Made by a program: the position numbers and the translations under genes. Below, piece by piece: positions 16,274-25,919 of a stretch of 59,687 nucleotides of DNA (position 1 is the stretch's first letter; each line of letters opens with the position of its first letter). Under the pieces are notes generated by a model. That model was not told the origin of the DNA. It made no database searches and saw nothing but the letters and a program-made list of their open reading frames with translations. The DNA lies in NCBI RefSeq assembly GCF_024696245.1, contig NZ_JAILGZ010000127.1, forward strand, positions 1-59,687. The letters run 5' to 3'. The stretch comes from Treponema sp. (GTDB lineage Bacteria > Spirochaetota > Spirochaetia > Treponematales > Treponemataceae).

Positions 16274-18715
16274 ATGAGTGATTATCTTGACAGTAATAAT
16301 GAAGAACTTCTCAAGGACTTTTTCGCTGAAGCTGAGCAGCAGGTAGAGACTCTTGAAAGCAATATTCTTGTAATCGAGAATGACCCGACCAATCATGACG
16401 CTATAGACGAAATTTTCCGTGCAGCGCATACATTGAAAGGTGGTTCTGCTACAGTAGAAATGACAGAACTTGCTGAATTCTGTCATGACGTAGAAGACTT
16501 ACTTGATGCTGTAAGAAGCGATCTTGTAGAAGTAAATGAAGCTATTGTTGATGTGCTCCTTACAGGTATAGACACTATTAAAGCTATGCTTGAGGCCAGA
16601 AGCAACGGTTCTGTATATCAGGAAGATGTTTCTCCACTTGTTGGTAAAATAAAATCATTTATTCCGGAGAAGGGTGGCAAAAAGAAAGAGAAAGCCCCTG
16701 TAAAGCTTCCGGAAGGTATGCTTGGTGCAAAACCTGCTCCTGCAGCAGCGGCTCCGGCTCCAGCTCCTTCAAATGGTATGCCGGCACTTCCTCATCTTTC
16801 TGACAATGACTATAACGAGCTTAAGGGTGCCCTCGAAGAAGGACAGAAACTCTGGGCTGTAAACGTAACATTTGACGAATCAAATCCAATGAACTCAGTT
16901 GGTGGTATTCAGGTATTTGCTGCCCTTAAAAACTGCGGTTCAGTTCTTAAGACTGTTCCTGATTTTGAAGTTTTATATGAAGATGAATTCCATTTTCAGG
17001 TAGTTTATTATCTTGCATCTTCATCAGAACAGTCTGCAATTGAAGATGCAGCTTTCCTTGATGACGTAACAATTGGTGTTGATGCATCTTTAGTAGATGG
17101 TGCTACATCTTCAAGCCTTCAGGCTTCAGAAGTTCATACAGAGGCTCCTGCAGCAAGTGCAGCTCCTGCTCCTGTTGAAGCAGAAGAAAAAGAAGAGGCT
17201 CCTGCTAAAGAAGCAGCTGCAGAAAAGGAAGAAAGTTCTTCTGAATCTGTTCCTGCAACAACAGCTAATGTTCAGCAGGCAAAGAAAACAGTTGCTCCTG
17301 CTCATTCAGCTGTACAGACTGGTTCAATTCTCCGCGTAGATTCAAAGCGTGTTGATAACCTTATGAACCTTGTCAGTGAAACTGTAATTACAAAAGCTGC
17401 CTTTAACCAGAATGGCCTTCAGATGGCTGACCTTCAGGTAAAACTTGCAGGCCTTAATTCACAGTTTAAAGAAAAACACAGACAGCTTATGGATTCAATT
17501 CCAAAAGTTGTAGAAGAAGTACAGAACGGTGTTTCCCTTAAGGATATCCGTCAGAAATTTGCAGATGAATACGGTAACATGGCCGGATGGTTTGATTCCT
17601 TTGAAACTGAATTCAAAACTTCATCTACAAAATATCGTGCAACAACACAGAATCTTGGACGTATCTCAAGTGAACTCCAGGAAGGCGTAATGAAGATCCG
17701 CATGGTTCCTATTGGAACTATCTTTAACCGCTTCCCTCGTGTTGTACGCGACCTCTGCCGTGACCTTGGACGTAAAGTTAACCTTATTATAGAAGGTGAA
17801 GATACAGAACTTGATAAGACTGTAGTAGATGACCTTCTTGATCCAATCATGCACTGTATCCGTAACTCAGTAGACCACGGTGTTGAGCCTCCTGATGTTC
17901 GTGCAGCTAGTGGTAAGGATGAGACAGGTACTGTAATTCTTCGTGCTGCTAATGAAGGTAACATGATTGTCATTGATGTAATCGATGACGGTGAAGGTAT
18001 TAATGTAGAAAAGGTTAAGGAAAAGGCTATAAAGAAGGGGCTTATAAGTCCTAACAAGGTTATTTCCAACCAGGATGCCTACAACCTTATATTCCTTCCT
18101 GGCTTCTCAACCAGTGACAAGATCAGTAACGTTTCCGGACGTGGTGTAGGTCTTGATGTTGTAAAGACAATGGTAGAAAAGCTTAAGGGTACAATTAATG
18201 TTACCTCAGAAAAGGGTAAGGGTACTAAGTTCTCTATCAGACTTCCTCTTACACTTGCCATTATTCAGGGTCTTCTTGTACGTGTTGGAAAAGAAGTTTA
18301 CTCAATTCCAATTACAAACGTAATAGAAAGTCAGCGCGTTAAGCTTGATACAATTAATACAATCGATAATTATGAAGTTCTTAATGTTCGTAATGAAGTT
18401 ATTTCAATCCTCAGATTGAACAGGCTCTTTGGAATAAAGAATTCTCATAATGGAGAATATTGCTTTATCGTAATCGTCGGTTCTCAGGAAAAGAAAATCG
18501 GTGTTATGGTAGATGCTCTTATTGGTGAAGAAGATGTTGTTATTAAACCTCTTCATGATCAGTTTACTTCATCACCTGGAATTGCCGGTGCATCAGTATT
18601 GGGAGACGGTTCCGTTTCTCTTATTATTGACGTAAGCCAGCTTCTGGACCTGGGTGTTAAGCAGGAACTTAACGCACAGCAGATACGTGAAGAAGCTATT
18701 AAGAATTCGAACTGA
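16274..18715 (+). CDS. cheA: Chemotaxis histidine kinase CheA
   Basis: Kinase that reads chemoreceptor state and phosphorylates CheY. The 813 residues are in the order: P1 HPt domain with the phospho-His H52 (AAHTLKGGSAT); a Pro/Ala linker; a P2-like response-regulator docking region (about 175-275); a second Ala/Glu/Pro linker; the P3 dimerisation domain beginning RVDSKRVDNLMNLVSE; P4 kinase with HCIRNSVDHGVE, DDGEGI, the GFSTSD loop and SGRGVGLDVV; and the P5 CheW-like domain (about 670-800). All catalytic boxes are intact. It leads the operon; the next gene follows after 8 bases. It has no Shine-Dalgarno, and a promoter abuts its ATG. Confidence 0.97.
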   Translation: MSDYLDSNNEELLKDFFAEAEQQVETLESNILVIENDPTNHDAIDEIFRAAHTLKGGSATVEMTELAEFCHDVEDLLDAVRSDLVEVNEAIVDVLLTGIDTIKAMLEARSNGSVYQEDVSPLVGKIKSFIPEKGGKKKEKAPVKLPEGMLGAKPAPAAAAPAPAPSNGMPALPHLSDNDYNELKGALEEGQKLWAVNVTFDESNPMNSVGGIQVFAALKNCGSVLKTVPDFEVLYEDEFHFQVVYYLASSSEQSAIEDAAFLDDVTIGVDASLVDGATSSSLQASEVHTEAPAASAAPAPVEAEEKEEAPAKEAAAEKEESSSESVPATTANVQQAKKTVAPAHSAVQTGSILRVDSKRVDNLMNLVSETVITKAAFNQNGLQMADLQVKLAGLNSQFKEKHRQLMDSIPKVVEEVQNGVSLKDIRQKFADEYGNMAGWFDSFETEFKTSSTKYRATTQNLGRISSELQEGVMKIRMVPIGTIFNRFPRVVRDLCRDLGRKVNLIIEGEDTELDKTVVDDLLDPIMHCIRNSVDHGVEPPDVRAASGKDETGTVILRAANEGNMIVIDVIDDGEGINVEKVKEKAIKKGLISPNKVISNQDAYNLIFLPGFSTSDKISNVSGRGVGLDVVKTMVEKLKGTINVTSEKGKGTKFSIRLPLTLAIIQGLLVRVGKEVYSIPITNVIESQRVKLDTINTIDNYEVLNVRNEVISILRLNRLFGIKNSHNGEYCFIVIVGSQEKKIGVMVDALIGEEDVVIKPLHDQFTSSPGIAGASVLGDGSVSLIIDVSQLLDLGVKQELNAQQIREEAIKNSN

Positions 18716-18723
18716 GGTAGGGT

Positions 18724-20130
18724 ATGGGAACTATACAGGATAAACTTAGTGTATTAGCAAGTACAACCGAAAGCGCAGAAAGTGGCCTTACAAACGATCA
18801 GCTCGACGAAGAAAAAAAGAAGGTTTCAGTAGTTGATTATAAAATGGTTACTTTTTCTCTTTGCGGAAAAGACTATGCCATTGATATTATGAAAGTAAAG
18901 GAAATCGCAAAGGCCGGACGTTTTACTTACGTTCCAAATACACTGCCATTTGTACTTGGTGTATATAATCTTCGCGGTGACATTATTCCTATTATTGACT
19001 TAAGGCTTTTCTTTAATATTGAAATTCCTGAGCGTGAAGATAATTCGCTTGAAAACATGCTTATCGTTACCGTTGGTGAACAGACTTTCGGTGTTGTAGT
19101 AGATGCAATTGATAAGGTAGTTGGTATTCAGAAAAGTACAATTCAGCCTCCACATCCTCTTTTTGGTGATATTAACATCAAATACATTTACGGTGTTGTA
19201 GAAGCTGAACGTCATCTTTACATTCTTCTTGATATTGACAAGATTTTTGGTTTAAGAAGTCCTTCTGAAGAAAGGGAAATGGCAGAAACTGCAAAGGCTC
19301 AGATGAAAAAGCGTCAGGCTGCAGCTATTGCCATAGAAAAATCTCATGAAGAGACCCAGACTCCTGCTAAGGCTGCAGAAACAGCTGTGCAGAAAAAAGA
19401 AGTAGACTTAAATTTTATTGCTGATTCCCTTAAAAACTTCAAGAAATTTTTTCTGACTGATGTTAATAAGGAATGGGTAAAAGAAAGATATAGTGAATGG
19501 GAAAAGACAAGAGGTGCTGATAAAACCCAGCTTCAGTCTGATGCTGATGCAGAACTTTTCCTTGCACCTTTCTATTCAAAATGTACAGGAAACTGGTGGA
19601 CAGAGGAATATGCCGAAAGCGTTGCAAAGGCTCTTCCTGATAACAGTGCTAAAAATATCGTTGTATGGAATCCAGGTTGTGGTAAAGGTTATGAATCTTA
19701 TTCTCTTGCCTGTCTTCTTAAAAAACGGTATCCTGAAGCTAAGATAAAAGTTTACGGTCATGACGTAGACCTCCTTAGTGTGTCAAATGCACCTTTGATG
19801 AATCTTACTGATCAGGCTAGTTCTGACTGGTATCAGCCATATACAGTACAGAGTGTAGGTGGTGACTATACCTTCAGTAAAGAAATCAAGGATTCGGTTA
19901 TGTTTGAATACCATGATTGTGTTCATACAAATAACCTGCCACCAATTGACATCATTTTTGCAAGGGATATTCTTTCATTCCTGCCTGAAGACTCACAAAA
20001 AACAGTTTTAACTGATTTTAATGAGAAAATGAAGGGAAATGGTGTTATAATAGTAGGTGACAATGAAAATATTGCTATACCTGGCTGGAATAAAAAACAG
20101 GCTGGAAACGTTGCAGTATATTCAAAATAG
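18724..20130 (+). CDS. CheW-CheR-like fusion scaffold
   Basis: 468 residues: a CheW domain (about 38-180, with VVDYKMVTFSLCGKDYAIDI and YNLRGDIIPIIDL) that joins CheA to receptors; a charged linker (about 180-225); then a CheR-type methyltransferase fold (about 235-466). The SAM-loop region is NPGCGKGYESYSLA, where standard CheR has a CSTGEEPYS-type motif, and the CheR CRN motif is replaced by ARDILSFL, so catalysis is uncertain. CheW-CheR-like proteins are known from Treponema denticola arrays, where they serve structurally. It follows cheA by 8 bases with GAGGTAGGG upstream. Confidence 0.92.
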   Translation: MGTIQDKLSVLASTTESAESGLTNDQLDEEKKKVSVVDYKMVTFSLCGKDYAIDIMKVKEIAKAGRFTYVPNTLPFVLGVYNLRGDIIPIIDLRLFFNIEIPEREDNSLENMLIVTVGEQTFGVVVDAIDKVVGIQKSTIQPPHPLFGDINIKYIYGVVEAERHLYILLDIDKIFGLRSPSEEREMAETAKAQMKKRQAAAIAIEKSHEETQTPAKAAETAVQKKEVDLNFIADSLKNFKKFFLTDVNKEWVKERYSEWEKTRGADKTQLQSDADAELFLAPFYSKCTGNWWTEEYAESVAKALPDNSAKNIVVWNPGCGKGYESYSLACLLKKRYPEAKIKVYGHDVDLLSVSNAPLMNLTDQASSDWYQPYTVQSVGGDYTFSKEIKDSVMFEYHDCVHTNNLPPIDIIFARDILSFLPEDSQKTVLTDFNEKMKGNGVIIVGDNENIAIPGWNKKQAGNVAVYSK

Positions 20131-20168
20131 TATAAATAAAAACTGGAATACACTTAGGGGGATATTTA

Positions 20169-20651
20169 ATGAGAGTAGAGTACATTAACCCATTCGTAGA
20201 AACTTCATACAAAATATTGAAAGAAGTTTTGGGTGGAGCTGACGTAAAACGAGGTGATTTGTACCTTAAGTCTACTGCCATGCCTGTAATGGGCGTTGCT
20301 GCATTAGTAGGACTTGCCGGAGACGTAGAAGGTCGTGTTCTTTTTGATATGACATTTGATACGGCTATTAACATTGCATCACAGATGAATGGTGAAAAAC
20401 TTGCAGAATTTGATGATCTGGCAAAAGCTACAATCAGTGAACTTGCTAATCTTATTACAGCTCAGGCTGTTACTAAGCTTCATGAGCTTGGATTTAAATT
20501 TGACTTAACACCACCAGCATTGTTTGCAGGTGAAAAAATGGAAATAGCAGCTTTAAGTGGTACGAACCAGAGTGTTGAAGCTCTTATCGTTCCTCTTATC
20601 ACTGAATTTGGTAAAATTGAAGTCAACGTCGCAATTCGCGAACGCGCATAA
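20169..20651 (+). CDS. cheX: CheY-P phosphatase CheX
   Basis: 160 residues of the CheC/CheX/FliY phosphatase family. It has a single active helix with the paired catalytic Glu and Asn: E91 and N94 in ISELANLITAQ. It removes phosphate from CheY-P to end the motor signal, the role CheX plays in spirochaetes in place of CheZ. The start has a strong AGGGGG Shine-Dalgarno. It lies between the CheW fusion and cheY, 12 bases before cheY. Confidence 0.93.
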   Translation: MRVEYINPFVETSYKILKEVLGGADVKRGDLYLKSTAMPVMGVAALVGLAGDVEGRVLFDMTFDTAINIASQMNGEKLAEFDDLAKATISELANLITAQAVTKLHELGFKFDLTPPALFAGEKMEIAALSGTNQSVEALIVPLITEFGKIEVNVAIRERA

Positions 20652-20663
20652 GGAGTACAGAGT

Positions 20664-21098
20664 ATGAAGACTAGAGAGGATTTCCCGTCAATTAATGAAC
20701 GTCCGCCTGAGGGAGTTAAACTTGATGGCACCAAATTCCGTGTACTTGTTGTAGATGATTCTATGTTCGTTGCTAAACAGTTGACCCAGATTCTTACCAG
20801 TGATGGTTATGAAATTGTCGCAACAGCACAGGATGGAAAGGACGGAGTTGACAAGTATAAGGAATTATGCCCAAATGTTGACCTCGTTACGATGGACATC
20901 ACAATGCCTCGTATGGACGGTATTACAGCACTTGAACAGATTATGGCTTTCGATAAGAATGCCCGCGTTGTTATGGTAAGTGCTCTTGGTAAAGAAGAAC
21001 TTGTAAAGAAGTCTCTTCTTAGCGGTGCAAAGAATTACATCGTTAAACCACTTGACCGTAAGAAGGTTCTTGAGCGTATTGCTGCTGCATTGAAATAG
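20664..21098 (+). CDS. cheY: Chemotaxis response regulator CheY
   Basis: A single receiver domain of 144 residues with an N-terminal extension of about 22 residues before the first strand (FRVLVVDDSMF). Acidic pocket D31/D32, phospho-acceptor D78 in VTMDITMPRMDG, Ser in VVMVSALGK and Lys in YIVKPLD. It signals to the flagellar switch when phosphorylated by CheA. AGGAG precedes the ATG. It is the last gene of the operon, followed by a terminator. Confidence 0.96.
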   Translation: MKTREDFPSINERPPEGVKLDGTKFRVLVVDDSMFVAKQLTQILTSDGYEIVATAQDGKDGVDKYKELCPNVDLVTMDITMPRMDGITALEQIMAFDKNARVVMVSALGKEELVKKSLLSGAKNYIVKPLDRKKVLERIAAALK

Positions 21099-21111
21099 TC
21101 AGCATAAAAAT

Positions 21112-21143
21112 AAGACTGCCCTTAATTAAGAGCAGTCTTTTTT
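21112..21143 (+). terminator. Terminator after cheY, possibly bidirectional
   Basis: AAGACTGC at 21112-21119 pairs perfectly with GCAGTCTT at 21132-21139, followed by five T. Read from the other strand it also carries a T-rich tail and lies just after the dgt stop, so it may serve both convergent genes. Confidence 0.85.
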
Positions 21144-21146
21144 ATT

Positions 21147-22430
21147 TTAAAAGGATATTATTTCGTGATAGACAGTAATTGCAAACTGGTCTGTCATTCC
21201 GGAAATGTATTCTATTACACATTTTTCATAGCTTTCGTCTTTATTTACATCAAATACTTCCTTTGTATGAAAGCGCATAATACTTTTCTTTTCCAGATCA
21301 TAGTTTGAGTATTTTATAAGCCAGTCAATAAAGGTTTTCTTTAGATTAGGAGCATATTTAAAACACTGTTCCATTTTTCTGTTCTGGGCATAAACCTGGG
21401 TTTTCATAAGGGTTCTGTAAAGACAGCCAAGAATATCCCTGGCGTAATGCTGAAATTCAATTAAGCGCCAGTTGTTGTAGATGTTTGCAAAACTAAATCT
21501 TTTTAATTCAGTAATAAACTTAAAGTATGGCTGACTGAAGCATATTCCATCCTGGGGATTTGAATTTTCTGTAAGGTCTACAATCATGTCGTTTATAAGA
21601 ACTGTAGTATTAACGGCACGGCCTGACCTGTGTACACCGGAAGTTGTACGTGGGGAAGTTTTTTTGTTTGGTCCAAAGCCTAATGTGGAAGCAACTATTT
21701 CCCTGAGCTGGCGGTAACTTGCCATATCCAGAAGGTGGTAGGCTCTTGCGTCTTCTATATCCCTGCCTAAAAAAGCAATTTTATCGCTTACTTTTACAAT
21801 GCAGCCTTCCCAGGTAAAGGGAGAAGTCATTCCCGGTCTTTTTATGTCATAAAGGTCCATGGCTTCTTTTCTTGGTTTTAAGCCCTGCTGATCTATCTCT
21901 CCACAGTGGCATATAAGGCCGTCCCTGACTGCATAAGTAAGGTCAAGATTTTTTTCTATCCCTTCCGGATCCTGCAGGGTTTCTATAAAATCTGCAAAAA
22001 AAAGGCTGTTTCTTTCGTGCCAGAATTTTTTTCCTGCATTCTGTCCTTCCTGTTTAAAAGTAATAAGGGAATTAAGAATGTCTTCTCCTGTATGTCCAAA
22101 AGGGGCGTGTCCTATGTCATGTCCTATGGCAATGGCATTTGTAAGTTCAACATTAAGTCCAAGATGTTTTGCAATTGTTGTGCTTACAGAAGCTACATGC
22201 ATTACGTGTTCCATTCTTGTGCAGACGTGGTCATTTTGTGGGGCAAAGAAAACCTGTGTTTTATGTTTTAATCTTCTGAAGGCAAGACAGTGAAGGAGTC
22301 TTGTGTAATCCCTTTCAAATTCACTTCGTATACCGTTACCCCTGGAATAAAGGGAGTTTTCTCTTTTTATACAATCCTGCCAGACAGGATTATTTTCGTC
22401 TGTTCTTACTTGAATAAATGAATCGTTCAT
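21147..22430 (-). CDS. dgt: Deoxyguanosinetriphosphate triphosphohydrolase (dGTPase, HD family)
   Basis: Hydrolyses dGTP (or dNTPs) to the nucleoside and triphosphate. 427 residues with the HD-domain metal ligands: H75 in TRMEHVMHVASV and the H104-D105 pair in AIGHDIGHAPFGHTGE. FRRLKHKTQVF upstream is typical of the family. The ATG at 22430 has no Shine-Dalgarno but lies 6 bases after a TAAAAT box. It is divergent from the 5-formyl-THF cyclo-ligase gene with only 28 bases between them. The substrate range (dGTP only or all dNTPs) cannot be told from sequence. Confidence 0.92.
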   Translation of the reverse strand: MNDSFIQVRTDENNPVWQDCIKRENSLYSRGNGIRSEFERDYTRLLHCLAFRRLKHKTQVFFAPQNDHVCTRMEHVMHVASVSTTIAKHLGLNVELTNAIAIGHDIGHAPFGHTGEDILNSLITFKQEGQNAGKKFWHERNSLFFADFIETLQDPEGIEKNLDLTYAVRDGLICHCGEIDQQGLKPRKEAMDLYDIKRPGMTSPFTWEGCIVKVSDKIAFLGRDIEDARAYHLLDMASYRQLREIVASTLGFGPNKKTSPRTTSGVHRSGRAVNTTVLINDMIVDLTENSNPQDGICFSQPYFKFITELKRFSFANIYNNWRLIEFQHYARDILGCLYRTLMKTQVYAQNRKMEQCFKYAPNLKKTFIDWLIKYSNYDLEKKSIMRFHTKEVFDVNKDESYEKCVIEYISGMTDQFAITVYHEIISF

Positions 22431-22436
22431 GCTTTT

Positions 22437-22465
22437 ATTTTAACTGCTGGTAAGAAAAATGGAAA
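22437..22465 (-). promoter_or_regulatory. Predicted leaderless promoter of dgt
   Basis: On the minus strand TTTCCA (22465-22460), a 17-base spacer and TAAAAT (22442-22437), then 6 bases to the ATG. The -35 half lies inside the first codons of the divergent cyclo-ligase gene. Confidence 0.4.
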
Positions 22466-23106
22466 GTGATAAAAGAATTGATTCATCCCTTAGTGAGAAA
22501 AATGTTTTAAGAAGTCAGATGAGGCTTAGTCTTAAAGAGATTACTCTTTCAGAAAAGAAAATCATGTCGGAAAATGCCTGCAGGATTTTTTTAGCTTCTG
22601 ACCTTTATAAATCCTCTTCAATAATTCTCTCCTATAAGGACCTTAAGTCAGAAATATCTCCGGAAATTATAAATCAGGCAGCTGTAAAGGATAAAAAACT
22701 TCTGGCCTTTCCAAGAGTATGCCCTGACAGCAGTGACATGGATTTTTATTTTTACAGCCAGACTCATAAAGAAGAAACTCCTTTTAAAAAAGGCTCTTTT
22801 GGAATAATGGAGCCGGAAGAAAAAGCTGAAGACCTTTTATCAGAAGAAAGGCTTTTAGAAAATAGTAATATTACGGTTATTGTGCCGGGCCTGGCCTTTG
22901 ATAAAAATGCAGGCAGGCTTGGAAAGGGTAAGGGCTATTATGACAGATATATAAAAAGACTGGCTTTAATGGCAGAGGCTTCTTCTTCAAAACTTTTTCT
23001 TCTGGGAATGGGCTTTACCTGTCAGATTACAGATAAAGTTCCCCTTGATCACCATGACCAGCTTTTAGACGGCCTTCTTACTGACACAGAAATGATTATT
23101 TTTTAG
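22459..23106 (+). CDS. 5-formyltetrahydrofolate cyclo-ligase
   Basis: ATP-dependent conversion of 5-formyl-THF to 5,10-methenyl-THF, a folate salvage step in the cytosol. 215 residues. The diagnostic C-terminal motif PGLAFDKNAGRLGKGKGYYDRYI holds the ATP/folate-binding Gly/Lys residues, and the KDLKSEISPEII region is typical. The length is slightly above the usual ~190. The ATG at 22459 has only a weak GGTAAG upstream. Its stop overlaps the end of the convergent M16-like gene by 11 bases. Confidence 0.92.
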   Translation: MESDKRIDSSLSEKNVLRSQMRLSLKEITLSEKKIMSENACRIFLASDLYKSSSIILSYKDLKSEISPEIINQAAVKDKKLLAFPRVCPDSSDMDFYFYSQTHKEETPFKKGSFGIMEPEEKAEDLLSEERLLENSNITVIVPGLAFDKNAGRLGKGKGYYDRYIKRLALMAEASSSKLFLLGMGFTCQITDKVPLDHHDQLLDGLLTDTEMIIF

Positions 23107-25912
23107 TGTCTGCAGAAAATACCTTTAAGGCATCTTCTTCTTTAAAAGAGTTTTCCAGAACCTGTAAGAAATCTCCGGTAATTGCTTTTTCTATTAAAGT
23201 ATAGTCTTCAAGGTATTTAAAAGGATTTCCGGCAATAAGACTTTTATGAAGAAGTTCTGCTGTTCCTTTAAGAGTCTGGCACTTAGTCAAAGCTTTTACT
23301 GACCACTGGGCCTTTAACCTTAAAAGGCTTTTTTCTGAATTATTGTCATCATTAAGCTCTTCTTTAAGTTCTCCCAGGGCTTCCTTTAAGGCTTTTGTAA
23401 GCTCTGAAGTTTTCTTTATTTTTTCTATGGTTATTATTCCCCCATTAAAATCAGAAGTCATAAGGTCCTGAGTAACAGGGGAAGAAAGTTTTTTAGAAAT
23501 CCTTAAAGAGAGGTCTATAAGGAGGGCATTAAAAATTTCTTCCTCCCCATAGTTTTCCGGTCCCTTAAAAATAATAAGGGCCGGGTCCGTAAAAGTTTTT
23601 GTAGGAACAAGTACAGGAACATCCTTAGGGGCATCGGCAATTGTTTTATCACTTGTATAATTATGACTGAGCTGGAACTTGTAATTTTTTTTCTTAAAGT
23701 CAGGAAGGGGACTTGTTATGTCTTTACAGGCAGTTTGTTCCTTTAAGAGACCAAAGCTTTCTTCCAGAAGTTTTTCACATTCACCGGCTTTTACATCCCC
23801 TGCAATCACAATGGAATAAAGGGAGGCATCCAGGAGTTTGGTGTAGTTAAGGGCCAGACTTTCATAAGTAGTGGCTTTTAATATTGGCGACTGAAGGTCA
23901 TAGAGTTTTTCGTATTCAGTTTTATTATAGGCCTGACGGAGAAAAGCACTTTTGAGCTGAAAATCCAGGTACTGTTTTTTTAGTGACCACTGGTAGTTCT
24001 GTTCACTTACAAGATGGTCTGCCGTAAGGGGCTGTATTTCTGCCCATATTAAGGATGAAATACAACTGGCCAGAACTTCTTCTAAGTCTGCAGGTAAAAA
24101 TTCAATTTGAATAAAGGATTTGTTTTCTTCTGTCCATGCAGAAATCTGGGGATTAGAAACAATTACGGCTTCATTCTTTTTTTTGTTAAGGCTGCTGTTT
24201 ATATTTATGGAAAGGGCATTTACAAGTATTGTCCTGAGCTGAAGTTCCTTTTCCGGAGAGGCTGCTTCTCCTCCTGCAATGGCCAGAGATAATACTGCTG
24301 ATGAGGAACCTTCTGTTTCTTTTACGGCACATTTAATTCCGTTCAGGAGGTTAAAGCTTTTAATCTGGGAATAGTTGTGGAAGTAAAAAAGATCTTCCGG
24401 AGTAAATTCCCTGCTTCCTGTAATGGCAGCCAGGGTTTCTTCCAGAGGGGTAAGTTCGGCCTTTTTTTCTTCCAGGGCTTTTGCCTTCATAAGTTCCTGA
24501 TTGTACCAGAAGCCTGAATCAGTCTGGATTTTTTCATAGCCTGCTTTAATAAAGTCTTCTTCAAAATCATTCCAGAGGGAATCATTTATTATAAGGAATA
24601 TAAAGGGCTGGCTGCTTAAAATCTTTTTTGTTATGTCCCTTTCTGTTTTTGTGTAAACCGAATGGGTAAATTCTGAAAACCTGCTGCAAAAAGTGTCAGC
24701 TGTTACTTCTTTATCAAGAGCCCAGAAATCAGCCAGAAGTTCCATGGCTTTAATGGAAGAGCCTGCTGTATTAAGGTATTTTCCGTTAACAGAATCCTGG
24801 GCTTTTATAAACATGCTTCTATCCATAATTGCAGCATGCTTTACTTTGGACATAAAAAGTTCTGCCTGGCTTACAGGATTATTCTGACTGCTTTTTTCAA
24901 GAAGGCTTTGTATTATAAGGCGGCTTGAACCATTTTTTCTTGCGGCTGCTGCTGAAATATAGGCTTCGCTTCTGATGGCAAGACTTTCTTCTGATAAAAG
25001 TTCATTTTTAAGGGGAGAAGGTACTGCATTAAAGGCTGCACTTAAAATATCACACTCTGCTTCATCAAGACTGGTGTATTGAAGTACCAGCTGGGTAAGT
25101 TCAGGAGAAAAATCCGGCGAAATAATGGCATACTTTTTTTGTTTTTCTTCAGGGAGTTTTTCTTCCTGAATCTGATTTTTAACGGGAGCAGAGTTTTTCC
25201 AGTTAAAGAACTCCTTCTGGCAGATATCGTAGACCTTGTCTTTGGAAATATTTCCTGTAATAAAAAGGGCGCAGTTGTCAGGAATATAGTATTCCTTTTG
25301 TATATTTTTAAGGATTGTCCTTACTTCTCCCAGTGAATAGCCTGAAAAAAATGAAGGGTAAATACCGCTTTCCTGCTTCCAGGGTTCTTCTGCAAATACT
25401 TTTGAATCAATGGAAGTATTTATAAAACCGCTTAAACTTAAAGCGTATTCATTTATTTCTTTTTTGTATTCTGCAAAAGTACTTTTTAATTCTCCGTCTG
25501 AATAAAGGGGGGATGACAGGCATAAACAGAGGGCATTTAAATATTCTTCCAGATATTCTTCCGGAACATCGGCCGTGTAACTGCTGCTGTCTGCACTGCA
25601 AAGAGCTTCTACATCTATAAAATCCAGGGGATTGTTTTTAAGGGAAGAGGCGGTTTTTGTAAAAAGCTGGCTGTAAAGAGAAAAAAAGCCGGTATTCCCT
25701 GTATTCTGACTTGAGTAACCGGCCCTGCATATAAGTTCAGTATGGATAAGTGGAATTGTAGAATCTGTCCTTACAAAAACAGTGAGTCCGTTAGAAAGTG
25801 TAAGTATGTTTACTTCTGCATTGTTTCCTTCAAATTTAAGGTTTTCCTGTGCCGGGATTTTTACCCATGTTAATGCAAGAATAACTAAAATTGCCCTGAT
25901 GAGTTTTTTCAT
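23096..25912 (-). CDS. M16-family peptidase-like periplasmic protein, active site lost
   Basis: 938 residues with a signal peptide (MKKLIRAILVILALTWVKIP, cut near PAQ) and two successive M16-like halves. The first half begins NGLTVFVRTDSTIPL and aligns with insulinase/pitrilysin-type enzymes. Where these have HxxEH in TGLAHFLEHMLF, this protein has TGFFSLYSQLFT, so all three zinc-site residues are gone. The second half (from about 505, NLLNGIKCAVKE) lacks the motif too. It is therefore probably a non-catalytic binding or partner protein in the periplasm. No paired active M16 gene is in the window. The ATG follows a TATTAT box by 7 bases, without Shine-Dalgarno. Confidence 0.82.
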   Translation of the reverse strand: MKKLIRAILVILALTWVKIPAQENLKFEGNNAEVNILTLSNGLTVFVRTDSTIPLIHTELICRAGYSSQNTGNTGFFSLYSQLFTKTASSLKNNPLDFIDVEALCSADSSSYTADVPEEYLEEYLNALCLCLSSPLYSDGELKSTFAEYKKEINEYALSLSGFINTSIDSKVFAEEPWKQESGIYPSFFSGYSLGEVRTILKNIQKEYYIPDNCALFITGNISKDKVYDICQKEFFNWKNSAPVKNQIQEEKLPEEKQKKYAIISPDFSPELTQLVLQYTSLDEAECDILSAAFNAVPSPLKNELLSEESLAIRSEAYISAAAARKNGSSRLIIQSLLEKSSQNNPVSQAELFMSKVKHAAIMDRSMFIKAQDSVNGKYLNTAGSSIKAMELLADFWALDKEVTADTFCSRFSEFTHSVYTKTERDITKKILSSQPFIFLIINDSLWNDFEEDFIKAGYEKIQTDSGFWYNQELMKAKALEEKKAELTPLEETLAAITGSREFTPEDLFYFHNYSQIKSFNLLNGIKCAVKETEGSSSAVLSLAIAGGEAASPEKELQLRTILVNALSININSSLNKKKNEAVIVSNPQISAWTEENKSFIQIEFLPADLEEVLASCISSLIWAEIQPLTADHLVSEQNYQWSLKKQYLDFQLKSAFLRQAYNKTEYEKLYDLQSPILKATTYESLALNYTKLLDASLYSIVIAGDVKAGECEKLLEESFGLLKEQTACKDITSPLPDFKKKNYKFQLSHNYTSDKTIADAPKDVPVLVPTKTFTDPALIIFKGPENYGEEEIFNALLIDLSLRISKKLSSPVTQDLMTSDFNGGIITIEKIKKTSELTKALKEALGELKEELNDDNNSEKSLLRLKAQWSVKALTKCQTLKGTAELLHKSLIAGNPFKYLEDYTLIEKAITGDFLQVLENSFKEEDALKVFSADTKK

Positions 25913-25919
25913 ACTGTTA

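Noticed and set aside
17551-18069. 172-codon minus-strand open frame inside cheA
   Set aside because: Ser/Arg/Thr-rich shadow of the cheA kinase domain; the plus-strand frame has all CheA motifs.
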